From Candidatus Rokuibacteriota bacterium (GTDB lineage Bacteria > Methylomirabilota > Methylomirabilia > Rokubacteriales > CSP1-6): a DNA stretch of 64,000 nucleotides. Below, piece by piece: positions 23,385 through 32,146 of this stretch. Numbering within the stretch: the stretch's first letter is position 1; each line of letters begins with the position of its first letter. The position numbers and the translations under genes were made by a program. The notes under the pieces were generated by a model. The model did no database searches, had not been told where the DNA came from, and saw only the letters and a program-made list of their open reading frames with translations. The stretch lies in the NCBI GenBank assembly GCA_016866775.1, contig VGLJ01000001.1:159109-223108 (forward strand), in the 5' to 3' direction.

Positions 23385-24313
23385 TACCCCCGCCGGCCGC
23401 CGGTCATCATGCGGAGGAACGCGGGCGAGAGCCGCGGGTCGAGCGTGTCGCGGATCCCGTCGCCCAGCAGATTGAACGCGAGCACGGTGACGGTGATGGC
23501 GGCGCCCGGGAAGAACACGAGCCACCACCACGGCACGAGGTTGGTGATCGCGTCCGCGAGCATGTTGCCCCACGTGGGCGTCGGCGGCGGCACGCCGACG
23601 CCGAGGAAGCCGAGCGCCGCCTCGATGACGATGGCCACGCCGAGATGCGTGGTCGCGAGCACGAGATACGGCGCCACGCACTGCGGCAGCACGTGCAGGG
23701 TCATGATCCGCATGGCCGAGGCGCCGCTCGCGCGTCCGGCCTCGACGTACTGCATCTCGCGGACGCTCAGGGCCACGGAGCGGATGACGCGTCCGCCGAA
23801 CGGAATGCGCGTGATGGCGATGGCCACGATGACCGCCGGCAACCCCGTGCCGATGGCCATGGAGATCGCCATGGCGAGGATGAGGTCGGGGAATGCCTGC
23901 ATCACTTCCATCACGCGCTGACTCACGAGGTCGAAGCGCCCGCCCAGGTAGCCGCACGCGACGCCCCACAAGGAGCCCGTCGTCGTCCCGAGCAGCACGG
24001 CGGAGAACGCGACGAACAGCGAGGTGCGCGCGCCGTAGATCACCCGGGAGAGCGTGTCGCGTCCGACCTGGTCGGTGCCGAAGTACGCCTGCGCGTCGGG
24101 CGCCTTGTTCATCCGCGCGAAGTTCGCCTTCAGCGGGTCCCGCGGCGCGATCACCGGCGCGAAGATCGCGACGAGGATGATCGCGAAGCCGACGAGCGCG
24201 CCCGCGACCGCGAGCGGGTTGCGCCGCGCGAAGAGCAGCAGCTCGCGCGTGACCGAGCTGCCGCTCGGAGCGGCGGGGACCTCGGCGACGGCGGCGACGG
24301 AGTCCGGGCTCAT
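23384..24313 (-). CDS. Peptide/nickel-type ABC transporter permease (DppC-like)
   Basis: 309 aa inner-membrane permease with about six helices and the N-terminal cytoplasmic segment plus LLLFARRNPLAVAGA helix typical of DppC/OppC. The ATPase-contact (EAA) loop reads EAGRASGASAMRIMTLHVLP. Another conserved block is YFGTDQVGRDTLSRVIYGAR. It is 3 bases downstream of the DppB-like gene. The two ATPase genes normally following are absent; instead comes an acyl-CoA ligase. Confidence 0.93.
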   Translation of the reverse strand: MSPDSVAAVAEVPAAPSGSSVTRELLLFARRNPLAVAGALVGFAIILVAIFAPVIAPRDPLKANFARMNKAPDAQAYFGTDQVGRDTLSRVIYGARTSLFVAFSAVLLGTTTGSLWGVACGYLGGRFDLVSQRVMEVMQAFPDLILAMAISMAIGTGLPAVIVAIAITRIPFGGRVIRSVALSVREMQYVEAGRASGASAMRIMTLHVLPQCVAPYLVLATTHLGVAIVIEAALGFLGVGVPPPTPTWGNMLADAITNLVPWWWLVFFPGAAITVTVLAFNLLGDGIRDTLDPRLSPAFLRMMTGGRRG

Positions 24314-24316
24314 CGC

Positions 24317-25270
24317 TCAGTACCGGATCCGGGGATCGAGCCAGGCGTAGGACAGGTCCACCAGGACGTTGACGACCACGAAGATCGCCGCGTAGAGCAG
24401 CACGAGGTTCTGGACCACGATGATGTCGCGCTCGATGATGGCGATCACGAGCGCGCGTCCGAGGCCGGGCACGCCGAACGCCTGCTCGACCGCGACGGAG
24501 CCGCCCAGGACGAAGCCGAGCAGCACGCCGGAGATCGTGATGACGGGCAGGAGCGCGTTCGGCAGCGCGTGGCGCAGCACGATCACTTTCTCGTCGGCGC
24601 CCTTCGCCCGCGCGGTGCGCACGTAGTCCTCGCGGATGACCTCGAGGAGGCACGAGCGCGACATCCGCGAGATGTAGGCGCCCTGGGCGAGCCCCAGGAC
24701 GACCGCGGGCCCGATGACCTGCTGGAAGTTCTGCCAGGGGTTCTCCCACACGTGCACGATGATGATCGGCGCCTTGTAGCCGAACCAGAAGAGCAGCGCC
24801 AGGACGATGAGCAGGCCGAGCCAGAACCCGGGCACGGCGATGAAGACGATCGACACGACGCGCGCGACGGCGTCGAGCCACCCGTTCGGCTTGACCGCGC
24901 TCGCGATCCCCGCGGGCAACCCGACGATCCAGGACACGACGAGCGCGAGCAGGGCGATCTCCGCGGAGATCGGGCCGCGGTGGAGGATGAGGTCGCGGAC
25001 GGTGTCGCCGCGGAAGAACGACTTGCCGAGGTCGCCCGTGACGATGTCCCGCAGCCACCGCAGGTACTGAATGGCCAGCGGGTCGCTCAGGCCGAGGTCC
25101 GCCATGATGCGCGCCTTGTCGGCCGGCATCATGCGCGCGTGCCCCTCGACGCCGAGGATCGCGACGAGCGGATCGCCGGGCAGGACGCGCAGCACGACGA
25201 AGATGATCATCGAGACGCCGATGAGCGTCCCGAGCGCGAAGAGAGCGCGGCGGAGGAGATACTTCTTCAC
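24317..25270 (-). CDS. Peptide/nickel-type ABC transporter permease (DppB-like)
   Basis: 317 aa from GTG 25270. N-terminal RRALFALGTLIGVSMIIFVV helix, the LPGDPLVAILG motif, and EAA loop REDYVRTARAKGADEKVIV followed by ALPNALLPV. C-terminal SYAWLDPRIRY is the usual DppB ending. It forms the channel with the DppC-like protein. A 45-base gap with a strong GC hairpin separates it from the binding-protein gene upstream. Confidence 0.93.
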   Translation of the reverse strand: MKKYLLRRALFALGTLIGVSMIIFVVLRVLPGDPLVAILGVEGHARMMPADKARIMADLGLSDPLAIQYLRWLRDIVTGDLGKSFFRGDTVRDLILHRGPISAEIALLALVVSWIVGLPAGIASAVKPNGWLDAVARVVSIVFIAVPGFWLGLLIVLALLFWFGYKAPIIIVHVWENPWQNFQQVIGPAVVLGLAQGAYISRMSRSCLLEVIREDYVRTARAKGADEKVIVLRHALPNALLPVITISGVLLGFVLGGSVAVEQAFGVPGLGRALVIAIIERDIIVVQNLVLLYAAIFVVVNVLVDLSYAWLDPRIRY

Positions 25271-25282
25271 GATGGATGGGAC

Positions 25283-25307
25283 GAGGGGGGCGCGGCGCGC
25301 CCCCCTC
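25283..25307 (-). repeat. Perfect GC hairpin between binding-protein and permease genes
   Basis: GAGGGGGGCGC (25283-25293) pairs exactly with GCGCCCCCCTC (25297-25307), loop GGC. Such hairpins downstream of binding-protein genes commonly stabilise the 5' message or attenuate read-through, raising binding protein over permease. It resembles the hairpin at 46996-47024 (G6-YGC arms). Confidence 0.6.
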
Positions 25308-25315
25308 CGACGAAG

Positions 25316-26980
25316 CTAGCCCTGCAAATAAACCTGGTCCCAGCGCACGACGTCGTAGATGCCGAAGTACGACGACGGGTTCTGGCCCTTCACCTTGTTG
25401 TAGTAGGCGTCGTAGATCTGCTCGTACGCCACCGGGATCAGCGGCGGGTCCTTCTCGAGCATGTCCTCCGCCTGCCGCACCATCGCCTTGCGCTTTCCCT
25501 GGTCCAGCTCCTTCTCGATCTGCGCGGCGAGCGCGTGGAAGGGCTCGTTGACCCAGCTGCCGTAGTTCTGCGGGCCGCCCTTGCCGTACCACGCGGAGAA
25601 GATGTCCGACGGGTCCATGAGCGACGACACGATCGCGCTGATGGCGAGGTCGAAGTTGCCGGCCGCCGCCTCGTCGAACCACACGGACGTCTGCACGACG
25701 CGCAGGTTCGACTCGACGTTGATGTGCTCCTTCAGCATGGCCTGGATCGCCACGGCCCAGAGCTTGAAGGTCTGGATGTCGCGCACCACGAAGTCGAGGC
25801 CCTTCAGCCCGTCCTTGTAGCCCGCTTCCGCCATGAGCCGGCGCGCTTCCTGGACGGCGGGCTTGATGTCCTTCTGGTAGCCGAGCTTCTTCTCGAGCTC
25901 CGCCTTCGGCGTCGACATCTCGTGGAACGGGTACACGAAGCCGCCGATCTGCATCGGCGCCGTGTCCTTCACCACCTCGACGAGCGCGTTGCGGTCCATG
26001 GCGAGATGGATGGCGCGCCGCACGCGCGGGTCGTTGAGCGCCTTGTTCTTCTTCTGGTTGCACCAGAAGGCCTGGATGACGCTCTGGTTGAACGCCGCCG
26101 CGGTGACGTTCTTCATCTCCTTCGCCTTGCGCCAGGAGACGGGATCGAGCAGCCGCGCGTAGTCGAGCTTGCCGGCCAGGAACGAGGAGCCGAGCTCCGG
26201 CGAGAACGGCGGCATGTGATAGACCTCGACGCGGTCGAGGTACGGCAGCCCCTTGTTCCAGTAATCCTTGTTGCGCTCCATGATCCAGACTTCCTTGTCC
26301 CGGCGCTCGACGTGCTTGTAGGGACCGGTGCCGGGATAGTTCAGGACCTGGCGCAGGTTGCCGCCATGCTCCTCCAGCGACTTCTTGCGGACGATGATGT
26401 TCCAGCCGCTGGCGAACGCGCCGAGCATGTACGGCGCCGGGCGTGGCTCCGTCATGCGGAACTCGATCTGGTGCGGGTTGACGACGACGATGTCGCCGAC
26501 CGTCGCGAAGAGCGGCGTGCGCGGGATGACGACGCCCTTGGGCGGCCGCGCGATGCGCTCGTAGGTGGCCTTCACGTCCTCGGCCGTGAAGTCGGCGCCG
26601 TCGTGGAACTTCACGCCCTTCCGCAGATAGAAGGTGTACTTCTTGCCGTCCGGCGCGATCGTCCACCGTTCGGCGAGGTCCGAGATGATCGTCTGGCCGT
26701 CCTTCGGATCGCGGCGAATGAGCGTGTCGTACATCGGGCTCTGCGGGCCGATGTTGGCGACGGTGCCCGACTGGTGCACGTCGAAGTGCGCGGCGGCGCT
26801 GTGGACGGAGTAGCGCAGGGTCCCGCCGCGTTTCACCGCGGGGTCGGCCTTCACGCCCGCCGGGGCCTGCGCGACGGCGGATCCGGGACTCGGCAGACGG
26901 GACGCGATGACGGCGCCCGCACCGGCGGCACTCACTTTCAGGAATGTACGGCGGTCGACACGACGGGGCTGCCCAGTCAT
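25316..26980 (-). CDS. Tat-exported peptide-type ABC substrate-binding protein (family 5)
   Basis: 554 aa. ATG 26980 starts MTGQPRRVDRRTFLKVSAAG, a twin-arginine signal (RRTFLK) followed by GAGAVIAS and cleavage near AVAQ. Mature blocks: KRGGTLRYSV, RWTIAPDGKKYTFYLRKGVK with FHDGADFTAEDVKATYE, the SBP_bac_5 signature, and NDPRVRRAIHLAMDRNAL. It should bind an oligopeptide or similar amphipathic solute in the periplasm and feed the DppB/DppC-like permeases encoded next. Confidence 0.93.
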   Translation of the reverse strand: MTGQPRRVDRRTFLKVSAAGAGAVIASRLPSPGSAVAQAPAGVKADPAVKRGGTLRYSVHSAAAHFDVHQSGTVANIGPQSPMYDTLIRRDPKDGQTIISDLAERWTIAPDGKKYTFYLRKGVKFHDGADFTAEDVKATYERIARPPKGVVIPRTPLFATVGDIVVVNPHQIEFRMTEPRPAPYMLGAFASGWNIIVRKKSLEEHGGNLRQVLNYPGTGPYKHVERRDKEVWIMERNKDYWNKGLPYLDRVEVYHMPPFSPELGSSFLAGKLDYARLLDPVSWRKAKEMKNVTAAAFNQSVIQAFWCNQKKNKALNDPRVRRAIHLAMDRNALVEVVKDTAPMQIGGFVYPFHEMSTPKAELEKKLGYQKDIKPAVQEARRLMAEAGYKDGLKGLDFVVRDIQTFKLWAVAIQAMLKEHINVESNLRVVQTSVWFDEAAAGNFDLAISAIVSSLMDPSDIFSAWYGKGGPQNYGSWVNEPFHALAAQIEKELDQGKRKAMVRQAEDMLEKDPPLIPVAYEQIYDAYYNKVKGQNPSSYFGIYDVVRWDQVYLQG

Positions 26981-27024
26981 CGCTTCCTCCTCTTCCAAAG
27001 TGCCGCGACGATATCACACCTCGC

Positions 27025-28086
27025 TCAGCGCACCGTCCCGCGGGCCGCCACCGGCCACGTCACCTCGACCGTGCCCTGCCGGACGCCGTAGACCTCGTCG
27101 ACCATGTTGCTGACCACGCAGCAGTGGTTCGGCACCACGCTCACGGCGTCGCCGATCTTCGGCCGCTCGCGACACGCGGACAGATCGACGATGCCGTGCT
27201 CCTCCGACAGCGCGGTGACGACGGCGTCGGGATACTCTATCAGGTGGCCGTAGCCCGTGACGGTGTACTGGTCGGACGTGAGCACCTTCGTGCCCGCGTC
27301 GATGACGGCGCGGGTGTCGGTGGGGCGGCTCACGACCGTCGCGCGCACGCGCATCGCGCAGTCGTCCCACGTCGCGGTGCCCGACGCGACCACCATCACG
27401 TCGTTGTAGATGTAGGTCCCCGCGCGATGCTCGGTGAGCATCGGGAACTCCTGCGCGCGGAAGATCGCGGGCGTTCCGCCGCCGGAGACCACGGGCACGC
27501 GGATGCCCGCGCGCTTGAAGAGCTCGAGCGCGCGCGAGAGGAACTCGCGCGTCGCGGGCTCGCGGTTCGGGAAGGTCATGAGGCCTTCGAAGCGCAGGCG
27601 CGGCAGCTTCATCGCGGTGCGCGCGAGGTCGAGCGCGGCCTCCGGCGTCTGCACGCCGTTGCGGCCGAAGCCGGTGTCGCACTCGATCAGGAACGGGACC
27701 TCGCCGTTGTGACGGACCGCCGCTTCCGAGAGGCCGCGCGCGACCACCTCGTTGTCGAAGACGACGGCGAGGCGGTTGAGACGGCGCGAGACGGCCATGA
27801 GCCGGTCCGTCTTCTCCCGGCCGAGGACGTTGAAGGTGAGGAGCACGTCGTCGGCGATGGCCGCGTCGGCGAAGACCTCGACCTCGCCGATCTTCTGGCA
27901 CGTGATGCCGACCGCGCCGGCGCGCATCTGCAGCGCGCCGATCGCCGGGATCTTGTGCGTCTTGATGTGCGGCCGGTTGGCGATGCCGTGCTTCGCCAGG
28001 TGCCCGTGCACCCGCCGGATGTTCGACTCCATCACGTCGAGGTGGACGGTGACCGCGGGGGTATCGAGATCGGCGACGGACTTCAT
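27025..28086 (-). CDS. PLP-dependent D-threonine aldolase / DSD1-like enzyme
   Basis: 353 aa. Alanine-racemase-type barrel: RPHIKTHKIP holds the PLP Lys, IECDTGFGRNGV and VVSGGGTPA are cofactor-phosphate regions, and C-terminal PNHCCVVSN holds the His/Cys metal site seen in D-threonine aldolases and D-serine dehydratases. N-terminal LDTPAVTVHLDVMESNIRR is the family start. Likely cleaves or dehydrates a D-beta-hydroxy amino acid. It stands alone 44 bases upstream of the binding-protein gene, same strand. Confidence 0.9.
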   Translation of the reverse strand: MKSVADLDTPAVTVHLDVMESNIRRVHGHLAKHGIANRPHIKTHKIPAIGALQMRAGAVGITCQKIGEVEVFADAAIADDVLLTFNVLGREKTDRLMAVSRRLNRLAVVFDNEVVARGLSEAAVRHNGEVPFLIECDTGFGRNGVQTPEAALDLARTAMKLPRLRFEGLMTFPNREPATREFLSRALELFKRAGIRVPVVSGGGTPAIFRAQEFPMLTEHRAGTYIYNDVMVVASGTATWDDCAMRVRATVVSRPTDTRAVIDAGTKVLTSDQYTVTGYGHLIEYPDAVVTALSEEHGIVDLSACRERPKIGDAVSVVPNHCCVVSNMVDEVYGVRQGTVEVTWPVAARGTVR

Positions 28087-28239
28087 GGATCACCTCATTC
28101 GGGCTCTGCGACCGAACAGATACCGCCGGGCCTTGCCGGCTGTCAAGGAACGGACGGTGCGCGAACCTCGCGTTCGTCGCGGCCGGCGCGTGCACGAGGC
28201 ACTGTGGTCCCGCTTCGCCGCCGCGTGACGTCGCGCGTT

Positions 28240-28271
28240 CGAGCGCCGGCGCGGCTCCGCACCGGCGCTCG
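28240..28271. terminator. GC hairpin in the 199-base gap 28087-28285
   Basis: CGAGCGCCGG (28240-28249) and CCGGCGCTCG (28262-28271) are perfect complements with a 12-base spacer. It lies 15 bases past the stop of the minus-strand gene at 28286. No T-run, so factor-independent termination is doubtful. The rest of the gap shows only the probable promoter of the 28086 gene. Confidence 0.4.
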
Positions 28272-28285
28272 CTCGGGACGGGCGC

Positions 28286-28830
28286 TCAGCGAATCCGGGT
28301 CGCCCGGAACGGCGCGTCCGTCAGGATGACGACGCTCGGCGGCTCGGGGTCCGCGAGCGGGTCCGGACAGTTGAAGGGCCCGTCAACACAGAGGAACCGC
28401 ACCTGGTTGCACGTGCCCTCGAGGTTTCGGAAGTTCTTGTCGAACGTGGCGTCGATCGTCACGCGCGAGATCGCGACGACGGAGCCGGTCCCCTTGTCGT
28501 AGTTGAGGAAGAACGCGGTCCCCCTGACCGACCGGGGGCCGGTGCGCGACCACACGCCGTGCGTCGGGGAGTTCTTCACGTCGAAGATCGGTCCGCCCTC
28601 GTCGCTGCCGGTGGCCGTGATGACCGTGCCGTCCGACGTCAGCGTGATGAGCCCCGGAACGAACTCGGCAGGGGGGGCACCCCCAGGAAATAGAAGATGT
28701 AGCTGCCGACCGCCTGCGGGATGATCCGGGGGGGGGAACCGGCCACGACCGGGCCCGCCGGCAAAACCACCGCGAGAGACACGACCAGCAGACACAGCAT
28801 GGCGCAGCACATCCCCTTGCGCCCCGTCAT
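28286..28830 (-). pseudogene. Secreted protein of unknown function, frameshifted at a poly-C tract
   Basis: The first part (MTGRKGMCCAMLCLLVVSLA, a lipoprotein or secretory signal) and the C-terminal part (FVPGLITLTSDGTVITATGS to the stop at 28286) lie in different frames that meet at a run of seven C on the coding strand (28671-28677). Eight C would join them into one protein of about 181 aa. A second run of nine C lies 50 bases earlier in the gene (28728-28736). The mature part is beta-rich (TVITATGSDEGGPIFDV, GTAFFLNYDKGTGSVVAI) with a few Cys (CNQVRFLCVDGPFNC). Family not recognised. Could be slippage, phase variation or a sequencing error. Confidence 0.65.
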
Positions 28831-28952
28831 AGAGGCTCCTTTCGTGGGACTTCGTGAATGCAGCGTTCGAGCTCCGGTGGCGCCGGGGCACGTCCGGCGT
28901 GGATCGCGAAGCGCCGGACGACACCCGTCGGGTCATCCCGGATCCGGGCGGA

Positions 28953-30107
28953 CTACTTGATCAGCCGGTAGAGCTTGCCCGCGTTCTCGCAGGTGATCTT
29001 GTGCACCTGGTCCTTCGGCAGGTGGCCGAACTGTTCCTCGATGTACTTCGCCGACTCGGGCCAGATGCCGTCGGTATGCGGATAGTCGGACGCCCACATG
29101 ATGGTCTCGACGCCGAGGACCTCGATGCTCTTGTCCCACGTGCCGATCTTGTCGAACTGGAACGTCGCTTTGCACTGACGCTTCCAGTAGTCGCTCGGCG
29201 CCATGGTGAGGCCGATGTCGCGGAAGCGGTCCTCCCACTCGAAGTCCATGCGGTCGATCGCGTACGGCAGCCAGCCGATACCGCTCTCGCCGAACACGAT
29301 GTGCAGGTTCGGATACCGCTCCAGCACCGCCGCGCCGATGACGGCGGCGAGGATGTTGATGAGGTTCATCTGGAACGCGGAGACGCCGGTGAAGAGCGCG
29401 GCGCGCTTCGTGAGCCCGGTCGCCTTGTCGCGGACCCCGGGCGGCGTCGACGGGAACGTGTGGAAGTGCAGCGGCAGGTTCACCTCGTTGACGGCCTGCC
29501 ACAGCGGCTCCCAGACGGGGTCGTACATCGGCTCCATGTCCCACGAGCACGAGAGCTCGAGGCCGGCGATGCCGCCTCGCTTCGCCACGCGATACGTCTC
29601 CTCGATCGCCGCCTTGATGTCGCCGTACGGCAGGCACGCGAGGCCGAGCAGCCGGTCCGGGTACGGCTTGCAGAAGTCCACGAGCCAGTCGTTGTAGATG
29701 CGGAACATCTCCTTCGCGGCCTCGTGGTCGTTCAGGCGCGTCGCCGCGCCCAGGATCCCGAAGAGCACTTCCGCGTCGACGCCGTCGAGGTCCTGATCCC
29801 TCACGCGCAGGTGCGGGTCGATGACCCGGCGCTTGCCCTGCTTCGCGTCGTCGTAGAGACCGGCCGCGTGCATCTTCTCGACGCGGTAGTTCTGGCCGGG
29901 CACGTACTTCGCGCCGCCGGGGCCGACGCCGCACACGAGCCCGAAGGACATCCCGTTCTTGCAGGTCCAGTACGGACCGTCCGGGCCGTCCTTCACGAAC
30001 GGCATCCGGTCCTTCATCGCCGCCGACGCGTTGGAGGTGAACAGATCGTTCGGCATCCATGGCATGTCGATGTGGCTGTCGGCGGAGATTCTCGAATAGG
30101 TCCTCAT
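28953..30107 (-). CDS. Amidohydrolase (Amidohydro_2), copy A of a tandem pair
   Basis: 384 aa TIM-barrel metal hydrolase or decarboxylase. Metal ligands: ISADSHIDMPW (Asp/His near residue 10), LPLHFHTFPS (His), and MWASDYPHTDG (Asp). It closely resembles the next gene throughout (LSCSWDMEPMYDPVWEPLWQ, HIVFGESGIGWLPYAIDRMD). Related to aminocarboxymuconate-semialdehyde decarboxylase-type proteins, but the substrate is unknown. It is 9 bases downstream of copy B, same operon. Confidence 0.9.
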   Translation of the reverse strand: MRTYSRISADSHIDMPWMPNDLFTSNASAAMKDRMPFVKDGPDGPYWTCKNGMSFGLVCGVGPGGAKYVPGQNYRVEKMHAAGLYDDAKQGKRRVIDPHLRVRDQDLDGVDAEVLFGILGAATRLNDHEAAKEMFRIYNDWLVDFCKPYPDRLLGLACLPYGDIKAAIEETYRVAKRGGIAGLELSCSWDMEPMYDPVWEPLWQAVNEVNLPLHFHTFPSTPPGVRDKATGLTKRAALFTGVSAFQMNLINILAAVIGAAVLERYPNLHIVFGESGIGWLPYAIDRMDFEWEDRFRDIGLTMAPSDYWKRQCKATFQFDKIGTWDKSIEVLGVETIMWASDYPHTDGIWPESAKYIEEQFGHLPKDQVHKITCENAGKLYRLIK

Positions 30108-30116
30108 CGCTCTCCC

Positions 30117-31259
30117 TTACTTGATCAGCCCGTAGAACTTCCCGGCGTTCTCGCACGTGATCTTGTGCACGACGTCCTTCGGCAGGTGCCCGAACTGTTC
30201 TTCGATGTACTTCGAGGACTCCGGCCACACGCCGTCGGGATGCGGGTAGTCCGAGCCCCACATGAGGCTCTCGACGCCGATGTCGTCGATGAGCTTCGTG
30301 CCGATCCTGTCGAACTGGAACGTCGCCTTGCACTGGCGGCGCCAGTAGTCGCTCGGCTTCATCTTCAAGCCGATGTCGCGGAACCGGTCCTCCCACTCGA
30401 AGTCCATGCGGTCGAGCGCGTACGGGATCCAGCCGATCCCGCTCTCGCCGAACGAGATCCGGATGTCGGGATAGCGCTCCAGCACCGCGGCGCCGATGAC
30501 CGCGGCGATGATGTTGATCAGGTTCATCTGGAAGCCGGCCACGCTGGTGAAGAACGCGGCGCGGCGCGTGAGGCCGACCTGGCGATCGCGGACCTGCTGC
30601 GGCAGCGACGGGAACGTGTGGAAGTGGAGCGGCAGGTTCACCTCGTTGACCGCCTGCCACAGCGGCTCCCACATCGGGTGCCACATGGGGTCCATGTCCC
30701 ACGAGCACGAGAGCTCGATCCCGCGCAGGCCGAGCTTCGCGACGCGGTGGATCTCCTTCACCGCGCCGTCGATGTCGCCGTACGGCAGGTTCGCGAGCCC
30801 GATCTGGCGCTCGGGATAGTGTCTGCAGAAGTCGACGAGCCAGTCGTTGTAGATGCGCATCATCTCGTTGGCGGCCTCGTGGTCGCCGAGGCGGGAGGCC
30901 GCGCCGAGGATGCCGAACATCACCTCGGCATCGACGCCGTCGCGCTCCATCTCCTTGATCCGGAGGTGCGGGTCCGCCGGCCGGCGGACGCCCTTCTTGC
31001 CGTCGTCGAAGAGGCCGGTCGTCGCCATCACGTCGAGCCGGTAGTTCTGGCCCGGGATGTACTTGCCTCCGGTCGACCCGGTGCCGCCCACCAGCCCCAT
31101 CGCCGCACCCTTCTTCGTCGTCCAGCGCGGCCCGTCCGGGCCGTCGGTGACGTACGGCATCCGGTCCTTCATCGCGGCCGAGGCGTTCGAGGTGAAGAGG
31201 TCGGCGGGGAGCCACGGCATGTCGATGTGGCAGTCGGCGGAGATCCTCGTATAGCGCAT
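30117..31259 (-). CDS. Amidohydrolase (Amidohydro_2), copy B of a tandem pair
   Basis: 380 aa. Same motifs as copy A: ISADCHIDMPW, LPLHFHTFPSL, MWGSDYPHPDG. Differences cluster in the glycine-rich segment near residues 55-75 (GLVGGTGSTGGKYIPGQNY versus GLVCGVGPGGAKYVPGQNY) and in charged surface loops. First gene of the minus-strand pair; its ATG 31259 is divergent from the deacetylase gene across a 51-base gap holding a palindrome. The pair may act on related substrates or form a heteromer. Confidence 0.9.
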   Translation of the reverse strand: MRYTRISADCHIDMPWLPADLFTSNASAAMKDRMPYVTDGPDGPRWTTKKGAAMGLVGGTGSTGGKYIPGQNYRLDVMATTGLFDDGKKGVRRPADPHLRIKEMERDGVDAEVMFGILGAASRLGDHEAANEMMRIYNDWLVDFCRHYPERQIGLANLPYGDIDGAVKEIHRVAKLGLRGIELSCSWDMDPMWHPMWEPLWQAVNEVNLPLHFHTFPSLPQQVRDRQVGLTRRAAFFTSVAGFQMNLINIIAAVIGAAVLERYPDIRISFGESGIGWIPYALDRMDFEWEDRFRDIGLKMKPSDYWRRQCKATFQFDRIGTKLIDDIGVESLMWGSDYPHPDGVWPESSKYIEEQFGHLPKDVVHKITCENAGKFYGLIK

Positions 31260-31285
31260 GCTTGCCTCCTCCGCGGAGATGGCGC

Positions 31286-31297
31286 GATGGTACCATC
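31286..31297. promoter_or_regulatory. 12-base palindrome GATGGTACCATC in a divergent gap
   Basis: Perfect twofold symmetric site between divergent ATGs at 31259 and 31311. TACCAT on each strand could act as a weak -10, or the site could bind a dimeric regulator of both genes. An alternative ATG of the deacetylase (31287) lies inside it. Confidence 0.35.
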
Positions 31298-31310
31298 TGC
31301 CGCGGCCGCG

Positions 31311-32146
31311 ATGTACGATTCAGCCACACGCATCCTCTCGATCGACGTGGACGATCTGCTCGTCGGTACCGCCGACTACTACGGCGAGCCGGTCCCGGCC
31401 GGACACAGGTCGACGATCGAGCACGACGTGCGCACCACGCTCGACGTCCTGGCCCGGTGCGATGCCCGCGCGACCTTCTTCGTGAACACGCAGTACTGCA
31501 CGCAGTTCCCCGCGATGTTGAAGGAGATCCACGACCACGGGCACGTGCTGGCCTCTCACGGCGACCGGCACCGCAACGTGGCGGAGCTGTCGCTCGCCGA
31601 GTTCGAGCGCGACCTGTGCCGGTCGCTGGAGCTGCTCGCCCGCGTCCAGCCGCGCGTCCTCGGCTACCGGCCGCCCGCCTTTTCCATGCCGTACGACGAC
31701 GCGCACCTCGACATCCTGCGCACGCACGGCGTTCGCTACGTCCCGTCGGGCGTCGGGGTCGCGCGCTCGAACGGGCCGCGGTGGATGCGCCCGGCGCCGC
31801 TGCCGGGCGGGGTGACCCACGTGCCGATCTCGACGGCGTATCTGCTGGGCGGCCGGGTGAAGAGTATCCGATCGGCTACGGCGCCGTCGCGCGTCTCCCT
31901 CCCGAGTGGCTCTACCTCGCCACCCTGCGGCGCTGGCTCGCGCGGGACAGCTACTTCCACTACTACTGTCACACGTTCGAGTTCGGCGGCATCCCGCGCG
32001 GGACGCGGCTCGGGAACCGGCGCCTGGCGGCCATGCTGTCCACGCGGTTGTGCATGCTGCGGTGCTGGAAGCGTCAGGGACTCCTGGAGGCGATCCTTCG
32101 CAGCGCTTCGTTCGGTCCCATCGAGGCGGCGCTCTTCCGCGAATGA
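31311..32146 (+). pseudogene. Polysaccharide deacetylase (NodB-like), frameshifted
   Basis: Frame one runs from ATG 31311 (or 31287) through YDSATRILSIDVDDLLVG, FFVNTQYCTQFPAMLK, LASHGDRHRNVAELS (metal His pair), GYRPPAFSMPY, to ISTAYLLGGRVK. Just after 31850 the homology passes to another frame, PGEEYPIGYGAVARLPPEW, ending at 32146 with HYYCHTFEFGG. A single missing base at about 31850-31860 explains this. Repaired length is about 278 aa, as in the DUF3473-type deacetylases of exopolysaccharide loci. The stop overlaps the next gene (ATGA). Either a young pseudogene or an assembly error. Confidence 0.75.

Noticed and set aside
21831..27017. 1728-codon minus-strand frame that could be read as a giant fusion with the acyl-CoA ligase
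   Set aside because: Only its last third is the ligase. The rest is the wrong frame of the permease and binding-protein genes, which have their own starts and stops.
23645..27091. 1148-codon plus-strand frame over the ABC transporter genes
   Set aside because: Shadow of the three minus-strand transporter genes, which carry clear EAA loops and a Tat signal. The frame has low-complexity charged content only.
28087..28285. Possible small RNA or riboswitch in the 199-base gap
   Set aside because: Only a 10-bp GC hairpin is visible; no conserved riboswitch core or promoter-plus-T-run arrangement could be identified.
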